Assembly: GCA_039519185.1 (NCBI GenBank)
Contig: CM076848.1
Location: forward strand, 33,716,849 to 33,780,848
DNA from: Astragalus membranaceus
Taxonomy: Eukaryota; Streptophyta; Magnoliopsida; Fabales; Fabaceae
Reading direction: 5' to 3'
Length of the DNA stretch: 64,000 nt
Below, one piece after another: positions 7,970 to 19,500 of this stretch. Numbering within the stretch: position 1 is the first letter of the stretch; every line of letters begins with the position of its first letter. The position numbers were made by a program, and so were the translations under genes. A model generated the notes under the pieces. That model was not told the origin of the DNA and did no database searches. It was given only the letters and a program-made list of their open reading frames with translations.

Positions 7970-10639
7970 CTAAACCATATTTTCTTGTGTAAGATCCCCA
8001 TCTTGGCTAGTTTCTTCTTCATCACCGACCATCAATGGTTTGTTTGGGTCACTACCAGGACCTGTATAAGGTAATACAGTCCTCCTAAGCCTTGTGCTAT
8101 ATCTTTGCCTCTTAACAGGCAGTTTTGGTCTCTTTGCCACTCTACTGACAGATGGTTCTGTAGTTTGAGATGATGCAGTAGCAGTTGCTTGAAATGCGGT
8201 GGGATTGAAAGCAGGTGCAGAAGCAGAAGCAGGGGCTTCACCTGGTTCAGTGGGATTGGAAGCAGGTGCAGAAGCAGAAACAGGGGCTTCAACAGAGTCA
8301 TGAGCTTCAACTGGTTCACCTTTCTTAGGTTTTCTCGACAAATAAAGTTTGAGCAATCAATGGTGAGTTAATGTTGAAGCGTACTTCATAGTAGAAAACA
8401 TAGTGATGTAGCATTACCTTTCTCATTTGTGCTTCTGGATTGATCTCAGTGGCCTTGCAACTCCTGATGTTGTGGCCTAATTCATCACACTTGGTGCATC
8501 TATAAGTCGTTCCAACTCTCCTTAGTTTAGTTGCATTAGGTTCCTCATCTGGTTGCCTCCTCCTAAGTTTTTTAGGCCTTCCAGGAGGTCTTTTATAACA
8601 TGGTGGCAGCATGTCTTCCACCTCAACCTCAGGCCACATATCTTCGCCATTTATGGCACTAACACCATGGCGATATGCTAGTTCATAGCTGAATCTTGTA
8701 TAACAGGCATCAACAAAATCCTCAGGTTTCTTTTGTCTATAAGAGATGGCAGCACAAGCATGTCTACAAGGAATACCAACTAGCTGCCAAAAATTACAGC
8801 TACATTTTAATTTCCCTAGATCAACTATAAATGCTCTACCCCCAAATATACTAATGACCTGAAACTGAAGGTTACCAGCCCATGTTGCAACCCAATTGCC
8901 ACTTCCCTCAACCTCCTTATCCAACCTCATCCTAGGTTTAGGCATTACTCTATGTGGCCATCTATTTAGTTTCAATCTCTGCTTAGTAATCCTATTCATC
9001 AAATAGTCTCTAATCCACTCACACATTGAAAGGATAGGTTTATCTCTAGCTGTTAAAATTGTGCTATTAAATGCTTCAGCTAGATTATTCATCACTATAT
9101 CACACTTAGGGTAAAAAGGGAATGCATGCTTACACCAATATTTGGTTGGAATTTGCATCAACCACTCCCAGCATTTCTCATCCACTCTTTTCAGGGCATT
9201 CATCTTTGCTTGCCATGCTTGAATATATGTTGCCTTTGAGGCCCCCATCATAAGATCCCTAATGACAGTTCCACCACCAAATTTCTTCTTGCAATTTGCA
9301 TATAAATGCATGACACACAGTCTATGCTCAAGCCCCATCTCCTCAAACATTTGGATCAAACCCTACAACATAAAAACAGAAAAACAAAAGAAAAAGGATT
9401 AATGATTAAATAGAAAAACAAAAAAGAAACATTCTCCAATAGATAGACATTACCTTTTGCTGGTCAGAGATAAATATCCATCTTCTATCTTCACCAATAT
9501 CCTCTAACAACAAAGTTAGAAACAATCTCCAAGACTCTTTACATTCTGTTTCAACCACGGCAAATGCAAATGGAAAATACTCATCATTTGGATCTCTTCC
9601 TACAGCTACTAGAAGTTGACCACCATACTTGGTTTTGAGATGGCATCCATCTACACAAATAAATTGTCTACGTCCTTTAAAGAACCCCTTCTTGCACCCA
9701 TCAAAACAAAAGTAAAAACTTTGAAACCTTGGCACACTATCTGGAGATGACCTCACCATATTGATTTTACAAGTGTTTCATTCATTTACCCTCCTCAACT
9801 TTGCTGCATACTTCCACAATAAAGCATACTGTTTATCTACATCACCTTCAACCATTCGTTTTGCTATTTTTTTTTTTGCCCTCCAAGCTCTTCCCCAAGT
9901 AATCCCAGCTTTGTAGTTTACCCTAATCTCATTCATCACTTCTCTCACCTTCACCTTGTCAGTAGTTTGTAGTCTTTTGGCCACTGTTTTTGCAACCCAA
10001 CTACTCCTAGCATTACAATTATTTAACACTCTTGCACATGTGTGGGTCCCCCTCCACGTTTTCATCCGAAGGGTGAATTTGTGTGCAACTTTACTGACAC
10101 GGGTATAAAAGCCACAGCCTTGCTTGCACTCCACTTGCACGCTTTTTTTGTCATTTTCCTTAAACTTTATCTCCTTACCATTTAGTATTGACCATTCTCT
10201 AATTGCATCTCTAAACTCATCAAGACTTTTAAACTCCAACCCCACTTTGAACTTGTAATTCTTGTCAAGTTCAAGAGGATTAAACCTGTCATACCTTGAA
10301 CTTCCCCTTCCATCCTCCTCTTCTTTATCTGGGTCACTGCTACCCAATTCCTCAGATATGTATGCATCATCATCTGGTGCAGTATAGCCTACAGGAACTC
10401 TACTAAACCATGCACCCCCCTCCACTAGAGCTAGCTTGCACCAGCCCCTCTTTTGGTTGGTGTTCTTTTTGCCCTACACTTCACTCTATATGGGGTGCCA
10501 TTGATCACAATTCTAGACCCACTAGGAGATACAACTGGTGGTGATGGAACTCTATATGGTGTATGTGGTTCCTCCTCTGATTTTTCTTCCTCACTGTTGT
10601 GTTCATCTTCAGGACCAAAACCATCACCTTTCCCATGTG

Positions 10640-13600
10640 CTCTCTGTAACAGCCCAAAATAATTGATTAATTTATTTAATTAATTATTTAGGATTTATGT
10701 GGTAGAAATAATAGAAATAATTATTTATTAGTATATGTGGACCTAATTATTAGTGTTAGTATTAGTAAATTAGAAGTGTTAAGTGGAGGCCCATGATTAG
10801 GTCACATAAGATAAGAAAAAGCCCATGAGGTTAAGTGAGTTTATAAAAGGGCTAGGTTAGGGTTTTGTTGTCATGAGAAGGAAAAAGAAAAATAAGGATT
10901 AGAGAAGTGAGAAGAGGAGAGGGAAGGCGTGATCCACAAGCTAGAAGAGAGAGAGAGGCGTGATCTACAACCAAGGAGAGAGAATGAAAGCTAGGGTTTC
11001 ACACATCTCCTAATCTAAGGTTTCGTTTTCTCCAAGCTAAGGTAAGGGTGGGATTTAATTCAATATAAGGGTTTATGAGGGATCTACATGTGGGGTTTTA
11101 GGGTGTCTTGATCGCCATATTGTTGTCTTGAAAAATCGCATGCCCTATGATTGTGTGCCTTGTTGAGTAATTTGATGTATGCTTGATTTCCTCACATTCC
11201 TATGCCTAAATGATATGTTGTTATGCTCATAGTAATAATTGTTGCCATATGATGATTTGTTGTTGAGAATTTATGATTAACATGTTTGATGATGATTTGG
11301 ATGTGATTGTTGGTGTTTGGTGTTGTGTGTTGTTGATTTTAAACAAAATTTCTGGTTGTAGGGCGCATAGGGCGCATTCTGCGTGTATTCTGGAAACAAT
11401 CTAGCAGTCCGAAAATTATGTGGTTTACCTTTTTAGAAACTAGACTTAATGCTTGTTAATTTGGCGCTAGTTTGGTTGCATTTGGAGTTGTATAGCTCGA
11501 GTTAAAGGTGTTGCAATTTAGGTTAAAATTCTGGAAACGATCTGAGTATAGGTTCGGTTATACAGTAACTGGGAACAATATAGTTGTCTAAAAATTATGT
11601 GGTTTGTTTTTCTGGAAACTAGACACAATTTTCTACAAATTAGGCACTGAGTTTACTCAATTTGAATAAGTATAATGGGATAATTCTTGGTTGCAAATTG
11701 GGTCAAAAATCTGGGACGGTTTGGGATATAGGTTCAGTTTTTGTCTAATTGTGAATGCCCTGATCCTCCAAATTTCGTGGGGTTTGTTTTGTTGGAAAGT
11801 AGACTTAATTTCCTACTGAATAGGCACTGATTTCGCTAAATTTAGTTGAGAATTGAGGGAGAAGATTTGATTTCAAAATGACTAATAATTCTGTCCGAAT
11901 TTTGTGGGGTTTGTTGCTCCAATTAAGTTGTCAATTATTAATTGTTAATTTGCTAAATTAGTTGGTTGATAATTGTTGGTTGTTGGGCGTCCATGTGGCT
12001 GCCCGGTAGGTGCTGTCCTAGGTGTTGTCAATTAAAATGATGTTGAGTATGTGATTAAGCCAAATTGTTGTGATGTTGCAAATTGTGGTGATGTGGCCAA
12101 AGCGCTATAAATTGTTAAGTTGTAATTGTTGACGACCATGTTTATATGACGACGACGAGTTGCCTCTATTTATGGACAGGTGATGTGATGTAGGCCTATG
12201 ACCAGTGACGTTGATGTGTGATTGTTTGACTGTTGTGCATACATCATTGAGTCGCATGCATACCATGAACATTAGGCCTTGTGCCAGCGACGAGAAAATG
12301 AGGCCTTTGGCCAGCGATGATATTTTAGGCCCTTGTGCCAGTGACGTAAATTAGGCCTTTGGCCAGTGACGTAGGTTGGTACCACATGCATGTGCATTGC
12401 TTGAGTCTCATATCGCATTCATATTGCACGACTGATTGAATGAAGTTGTTTGGCCATTGTGATGTGTTGTTAAAGTGATGTGTTGTTGTGAAAGTGACGT
12501 GTTAATGTATACTTAGCTGTTCTTAACTGTTAAGAGTGATGTTGCTTGCTGTGATTAATTGATGTCTTGAGCTTTGTATGTGGTCTTTCATACACTTCTT
12601 ATATTGTATGGAATCTCACCCCTTTTTGTGGTTGTTACTTTATAGGTGAGTCCGAGTGAAGATTGTAGTCTTCCTTTTGCCTGGTGTCGTCTGCTCTGAT
12701 AGGTAGCACTTGGGGAAGGGTCGATTACTGTTTTTAATTAAATTTCGGTTGATGTTGAATCTTTTAGTAATTGGTGCACTTTGCACTTTGTCGGTTGTTG
12801 ATGGTTTTAACGATGTTGAATAGTTCCGCTGCATGTTTTGAGAAAACTACGAGGTTTTGTTTTACGTTGAAAAATGCGACACTCTTTTGGCGCGAAAAAC
12901 TCTGATAAATTATGAATAAACGATGGGTGAAAAAAGGGTGTTACATTAGTGGTATCAGAGCAATGGTTAGTCTGGCCAAGTTGTCGAGTCGTTGTGTCGT
13001 GTGACGGTCAAGTGTTGTCTTTTAGTTATAACCATTGTTTGTGTTGTAGTGATGCTCCTGCAGGTAAAAGTAAACCGAAAAAACCGTCGATGGTAAGAGA
13101 ACTAGTGGGGGAGATGCTCCTACTGGTATTGTGTGCTTTATTGTGTTTCTGTGTGAACTTGTATGTAGTTTGTTAGTGGAAGAATGTTAGCTTAGGCGGG
13201 TAAATTTCGAGGACGAAATTCTTTTAAGTGGGGGAGAGTTGTAACAGCCCAGAATAATTGATTAATTTATTTAATTAATTATTTAGGATTTATGTGGTAG
13301 AAATAATAGAAATAATTATTTATTAGTATATGTGGACCTAATTATTAGTGTTAGTATTAGTAAATTAGAAGTGTTAAGTGGAGGCCCATGATTAGGTCAC
13401 ATAAGATAAGAAAAAGCCCATGAGGTTAAGTGAGTTTATAAAAGGGCTAGGTTAGGGTTTTGTTGTCATGAGAAGGAAAAAGAAAAATAAGGATTAGAGA
13501 AGTGAGAAGAGGAGAGGGAAGGCGTGATCCACAAGCTAGAAGAGAGAGAGAGGCGTGATCTACAACCAAGGAGAGAGAATGAAAGCTAGGGTTTCACACA

Positions 13601-15544
13601 TCTCCTAATCTAAGGTTTCGTTTTCTCCAAGCTAAGGTAAGGGTGGGATTTAATTCAATATAAGGGTTTATGAGGGATCTACATGTGGGGTTTTAGGGTG
13701 TCTTGATCGCCATATTTTTGTCTTGAAAAATCGCATGCCCTATGATTGTGTGCCTTGTTGAGTAATTTGATGTATGCTTGATTTCCTCACATTCCTATGC
13801 CTAAATGATATGTTGTTATGCTCATAGTAATAATTGTTGCCATATGATGATTTGTTGTTGAGAATTTATGATTAACATGTTTGATGATGATTTGGATGTG
13901 ATTGTTGGTGTTTGGTGTTGTGTGTTGTTGATTTTAAACAAAATTTCTGGTTGTAGGGCGCATAGGGCGCATTCTGCGTGTATTCTGGAAACAATCTAGC
14001 AGTCCGAAAATTATGTGGTTTACCTTTTTAGAAACTAGACTTAATGCTTGTTAATTTGGCGCTAGATTGGTTGCATTTGGAGTTGTATAGCTCGAGTTAA
14101 AGGTGTTGCAAGTTAGGTTAAAATTCTGGAAACGATCTGAGTATAGGTTCGATTATACAGTAACTGGGAACAATATAGTTGTCTAAAATTTATGTGGTTT
14201 GTTTTTCTGGAAACTAGACACAATTTTCTACAAATTAGGCACTGAGTTTACTCAATTTGGATAAGTATAATGGGATAATTCTTGGTTGCAAATTGGGTCA
14301 AAAATCTGGGACGGTTTGGGATATAGGTTCAGTTTTTGTCTAATTGTGAATGCCCTGATCCTCCAAATTTCGTGGGGTTTGTTTTGTTGGAAAGTAGACT
14401 TAATTTCCTACTGAATAGGCACTGATTTCGCTAAATTTAGTTGAGAATTGAGGGAGAATATTTGATTTCAAAATGACTAATAATTCTGTCCGAATTTTGT
14501 GGGGTTTGTTGCTCCAATTAAGTTGTCAATTATTAATTGTTAATTTGCTAAATTAGTTGGTTGATAATTGTTGGTTGTTGGGCGTCCGCGTGGCTGCCCG
14601 GTAGGTGCTGTCCTAGGTGTTGTCAATTAAAATGATGTTGAGTATGTGATTAAGCCAAATTGTTGTGATGTTGCAAATTGTGGTGATGTGGCCAAAGCGC
14701 TATAAATTGTTAAGTTGTAATTGTTGACGACCATGTTTATATGACGACGACGAGTTGCCTCTATTTATGGACAGGTGATGTGATGTAGGCCTATGGCCAG
14801 TGACGTTGATGTGTGATTGTTTGACTGTTGTGCATACATCATTGAGTCGCATGCATACCATGAACATTAGGCCTTGTGCCAGCGACGAGAAAATGAGGCC
14901 TTTGGCCAGCGATGATATTTTAGGCCCTTGTGCCAGTGACGTAAATTAGGCCTTTGGCCAGTGACGTAGGTTGGTACCACATGCATGTGCATTGCTTGAG
15001 TCTCATATCGCATTCATATTGCACGACTGATTGAATGAAGTTGTTTGGCCATTGTGATGTGTTGTTAAAGTGATGTGTTGTTGTGAAAGTGACGTGTTAA
15101 TGTATACTTAGCTGTTCTTAACTGTTAAGAGTGATGTTGCTTGCTGTGATTAATTGATGTCTTGAGCTTTATATGTGGTCTTTCATACACTTCTTATATT
15201 GTATGGAATCTCACCCCTTTTGTGGTTGTTACTTTATAGGTGAGTCCGAGTGAAGATTGTAGTCTTCCTTTTGCCTGGTGTCGTCTGCTCTGATAGGTAG
15301 CACTTGGGGAAGGGTCGATTACTGTTTTTAATTAAATTTCGGTTGATGTTGAATCTTTTAGTAATTGGTGCACTTTGCACTTTGTCGGTTGTTGATGTTT
15401 TTAACGATGTTGAATAGTTCCGCTGCATGTTTTGAGAAAACTACGAGGTTTTGTTTTACGTTGAAAAATGCGACACTCTTTTGGCGCGAAAAACTCTAAT
15501 AAATTATGAATAAACGATGGGTGAAAAAAGGGTGTTACACTCTC
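10640..15544 (+). mobile_element. LTR retrotransposon derivative with 2.3-kb LTRs and a 294-bp interior
   Basis: Element 10645-15539, flanked by the 5-bp target duplication CTCTC (10640-10644 and 15540-15544). LTRs start TGTAACAGCCC and end GGGTGTTACA: 10645-12945 and 13240-15539. They differ by only about 15 changes over 2300 bp by eye, so the insertion is young. The interior keeps a primer site TGGTATCAGAGC (12950-12961, initiator-Met tRNA), a polypurine tract AGTGGGGGAGAGT, and just before it the trace NFEDEIL typical of the end of Ty3/gypsy pol. No gag or pol is present. The element must rely on proteins from a relative. Confidence 0.93.
12946..13239 (+). other. Minimal interior of the LTR element (primer site, short remnant, polypurine tract)
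   Basis: The 294 bp between the LTRs begin TTAG then the Met-tRNA primer site and end with the polypurine tract at about 13227-13239. Two related G/C-rich segments (GATGCTCCTGCAGG / GATGCTCCTACTGG) lie in between. A 75-codon ORF at 12949-13176 starts inside the primer site and looks fortuitous. Confidence 0.75.
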
Positions 15545-16095
15545 TCCTCTTCACTATCATCTAAATGGACACCCTTAAGTTCATCATCACTGTCATCATC
15601 ATTGGATTCCTCATCATTGTCTTCCTCATTAGCATACTGTTGCTCCTCATTGATTTCATTAGCAACACTTCCAAATAACTCAAAGTGCTCTAAGTATATA
15701 TGAGCTTCAACTCCCCTATTTGTAGCATACTCTGCTATATCTAAAGCATCAACATCACCTAAAATTTTCCTAAATAACCCATCTTCATTAGCTTTCCACC
15801 ATAATGTATATGTACCAGACTGATACCCTAATTCCTTCACTATATCAGTAGCTTCAAAATAACTCCATTTGTCCACATCTTGACTTTTAATAGATGTTTC
15901 ACCCCCTCCTTCGTACTCTAGTGTCTCTTTCTTAATAAACTTTCCACCATAGTGGAAGACAACAGTAATAGACATTACTGTAAGAAAAATGGTGCCAATC
16001 AGTGAACCAAAATAGACATTAAACAAGTTACACTACAAAAGGGATAAAATAAACTTTTCAGCTTAAAATAGAAGCCCAAAATTGACATTACCATT

Positions 16096-16548
16096 TGTCG
16101 TGACCGTGATCCCGACGTAGACGGCTCAAAAATTTATAATTTTAGGAGTCGCCACCCAATATATTTAATAGGAAAAATTGAGAAAAACCTAACTAGAAGT
16201 TATTGGTTTGCATAAACTAGATTAGATTCGGGAGTCGGTTATGCATAGGGAAGGGCGAAAACTAAATTCCACAGCACCCTAACACATCTGTCCTAAGACA
16301 GTTACCCTAAATTTGATTGTGCGAATTATCAATAAGTTCAGAAAGTTTATTTACCCCACAACATAAATGAAACAATATTTGGTTTACAACGAAATAAATA
16401 ATAGACTAAGTTATAAAATTTAATTTTTGGCTTGACGGGGAAGCCCCGCTCCTACGTACGTATCCTCGGGTGTAATGAGGAACTCAAGAGTCACGTAGTT
16501 CTTTCTTGGAAAATTTTGTTGGTTGGTTGACTTTATTTTTTTGAGGAA
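16096..16548 (-). repeat. Inverted fragment of an Ogre-like LTR
   Basis: On the minus strand this matches the 3' part of an Ogre-type LTR: it contains CCTTCCCTATGCATAA and CGACTCCCGA, as in the LTRs at about 17605 and 26415, and ends in a GGTCACGACA terminus at 16096. It abuts the plus-oriented Ogre LTR fragment starting at about 16549. The head-to-head joint suggests a rearrangement or nested insertion. Confidence 0.65.
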
Positions 16549-19500
16549 CTCACTCAGTTCGCTGCCTTTCTCACCCTCACCATCAAAATCGCTCCTTCTC
16601 CCTCATCTCAGTTCTCTCCCTTTCTCACCTCGCGAACCACAACCACCGCACACCACCCTGAAACCACCGTCCGTCTCTCTTCCCCCCACTGGCTGTTCGC
16701 ACCCTCCGTTTTTCAAAATACAACCCCTTTCCTTGAGTCTAGTTTTATGGGCCAAAAATAAAGCAAAACGTACTGGGCTGCTGTTCGCACTCCCCTTTTT
16801 CAAAATACAACCCCATTCCTTGAGTCTAGTTTTGTGGGCCAAAAATAAAGCAAAACGTACAGGGCTGTTGTTCGCACCCCCTTTTTCAAAATGCAACCCA
16901 CTGATTCATTATACACCCCTTTTTTACAAATACGCCCCTTTTCCATTCTTTTTATATTTTTCTACGAAACAAACAATTTCTTTCATTAAACAATGAGTCC
17001 AACTCATCTTCACCATCTTTACAAACCGATGAGTCCAACTCATCCTCTCACATTTTACAAACTAACGAGTCTAACTTGTTTTCACACAATCTTAACTTCT
17101 TTTTTTAGATCACGTTCCCAAGCCAACATTTCCAAACAACAAAACACTCAATCACCAAATCGGTTATTTGCAAAGGTCACTCTGAGTCTAACTCGTTTGA
17201 ACATTGGGAATACCTTCCTTTCCAAATAGGCCATTAGTAGTGATCACTCTAGATTTATCTATTTGGTCACTTCCAAAAAATGTTCAAATCATAAAAAAGA
17301 TCAACACACAAACATTTTCTACCAAGAACTACGTGTGATTTGATTCACTACCAGGAGATACGTAGGAGCAGAGGGCGGCCGACCTCTGTCAATTGCATTA
17401 ATAAAAACCTTTTTTTAGTTCTTTTGTAAATTTCTTATTTCTTATTTTTTCAAAAGCAAACCAAAATAATTAAATGTCCTCTTTCCAAGTCTTTTTTTCT
17501 TTTAATTTGAAAATAAGGGTAAAAATAAATTTTTAAATTTATAAATGTTTACACGTTTAGTTAAAAGGTAACCTTCCTTAGGAAGGATGTCGTAGGGTGC
17601 TAATACCTTCCCTATGCATAAACGACTCCCGAGCCTAAACCTAGTCCGCAAACCCCCTTTATCCACTGAATAGGGATTTTCCAATGTTTTCCCTTAAACT
17701 AAACTTTGGTGGCGGCTTCATTTCAAGAACTTCGAAGAATCCCTCCTCCGAATTTTTCGGTCGCTACAGCTGGCGACTTCACTGGGGACATATTAAGAGA
17801 GTCAAGCCTAATTAACTAAATGTGTAAGTATTTGTTAACTTTATATTTTTGTTTTTGCCCTTATGCTTTTTATTTATTTATTAGCATTTCTTTATATTAT
17901 TGAACCTTAGGGTAGACGACTTTTTTATTGTTGTTGTATATCTTTTCCAGCTCGGTTAGTTTAGGTATTTTGCCCTCATCACACACCTCACTTACACTTT
18001 TGCATACACTTTTGAGTGGGGCCTTATACCCGGGTCTGAAAATAACCTAGGACGAGTGGAGATTATTAGTGACAGTCATTCTGGATTTTATCTGTCTGAT
18101 TCTCATGAAAGTCTCAACCAGAGTACGCTCTTTCATGGTATCCCCCACCAAGTAGCTCGCTATCGTTGTGGATCATATCATGAATGTGATTTTAGCTCTG
18201 GAGACCTTTGTGAGGAAGTGAATAGAGCCACCTGAGAGATTGATCACATAAGCGACCCTAGACCATGTTGAAAATCCCAATTTAGACATGACCCACCTAG
18301 GACACAGGGGAATTATACTTACCCTCTCTATTAATCTGGTTAGGGTTTCTCCAAAAATAAAATCACTCAAAAAAACATTTTCATGCTTCTTGGTTTCATT
18401 TGCATGCACATGAGGCGACATCATCATACCAAAAAAATCATCATACATCCATAACAAAATAAGATCATTCTTTTCACACGCATCTCATTATCATTGCGCT
18501 ACCATGCAACTCATCATCCTAGAAATATTATTTGCTTCATTTGTCCATCTTGCATATCCACACTAAAAAAAACATCACTGTGATATTATATATTCATTCA
18601 TCATTCTCTCTTCACGCATTATATAAAAAAGGGGGGAGTCATTTATTTCTTTCACATCCGCTTCAAATGCATTATTCCCATGCGCATAAAAAAACAAAAG
18701 TAAAAGTTTTTCCTCTTACATGCATCTCATATTCCTACATAACCTCCCACATGCATCAAAATAAAATCAGAAATTGCTTCATTTTCTTTTATCATTGTAT
18801 CATTCATCACCCAATGGCATTTGTGTTAGCTTCCTATTCTAGTTGAAGCATAAAAAAAAACATACCCTCTTAAAGTATCCTTCTATCACATTGTTGCTCA
18901 TATACAACAAACATCCAGATGCTCGTGCATTATACTTTATTCAAAGAAAACATAAAAAAAAAATCACCATGCATTCATATTAAAATCATTCTTCCATAAG
19001 CATTTCATTGTTATTGCATCATGACGTATCTCGTCATATAAAAAAAATAACAAAGTTATCATTTTTTTCAAAATTGCATTCATCTTGCATATCCGTACAC
19101 CCAAATTACTACCCCCATATTATATAAAAGTCATGTTCATTACTCCTTTCCACGCATTAAAAAAAATCGCTGTGAGTGTTATGCATTTTGTTTCCTCGCA
19201 CACCAAAAAAAACAATTTTTACCCATATAACATTAGCATATCATTTGATCAAAAAAAATTACCATCATATTTAACATGCACCGACATTCATTCATAATCA
19301 TTCAAAATCATGATCACACAGTGTAGGTATCACATCATTTGTAAAGTCTTGAATTACATTTCAAAAAAAAACATAACATTCATACATCATTTCCCTCATG
19401 TTGCCATCCTAGTTTAAATGCATCAATTCCATATTCATGTATCATTTTCCAAATAAAACAAAAAATTATTTCATTATAATTGTATCATTCATCATCCCAT

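Larger units (their letters stand above)
7970..15975 (-). pseudogene. MuDR-type (Mutator) transposase gene, interrupted
   Basis: Predicted exons on the minus strand: 15975-15540 joined across an LTR-element insertion to 10639-9454, then 9362-8418, then 8323-7970. Domains in order: PB1-like N-terminal domain (from ITVVFHYGGKF), acidic stretch, second basic region (VINGTPYRVKCRAK), MuDR DNA-binding domain (LEFKSLDEFRDAI ... CKQGCGFYTRV ... THTCARV), MULE catalytic domain (FICVDGCHLKTKYGG and FISDQQK), SWIM zinc finger (CSC...CRH), a GRPKK basic motif and a CCHC knuckle (CTKCDELGH). Lesions: a 4.9-kb LTR insertion after residue 145, a net -1/+2 frameshift near 10445, and TGA at 9780-9778 where glycine is expected. 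Apart from these the frame is open with good splice sites, so it decayed recently. Confidence 0.88.

Noticed and set aside
12640..12834. 64-codon ORF present in both LTRs (also 15234-15428)
   Set aside because: It is duplicated only because the LTRs are duplicated; no recognisable domain.
12949..13176. 75-codon ORF in the interior of the LTR element
   Set aside because: It begins inside the tRNA primer-binding site and has no retroelement motif.
16523..17229. Proline/serine-rich ORFs in the Ogre-like LTR
   Set aside because: They arise from C/T-rich LTR sequence and recur around 25.3-26.0 kb in the other LTR; not genes.
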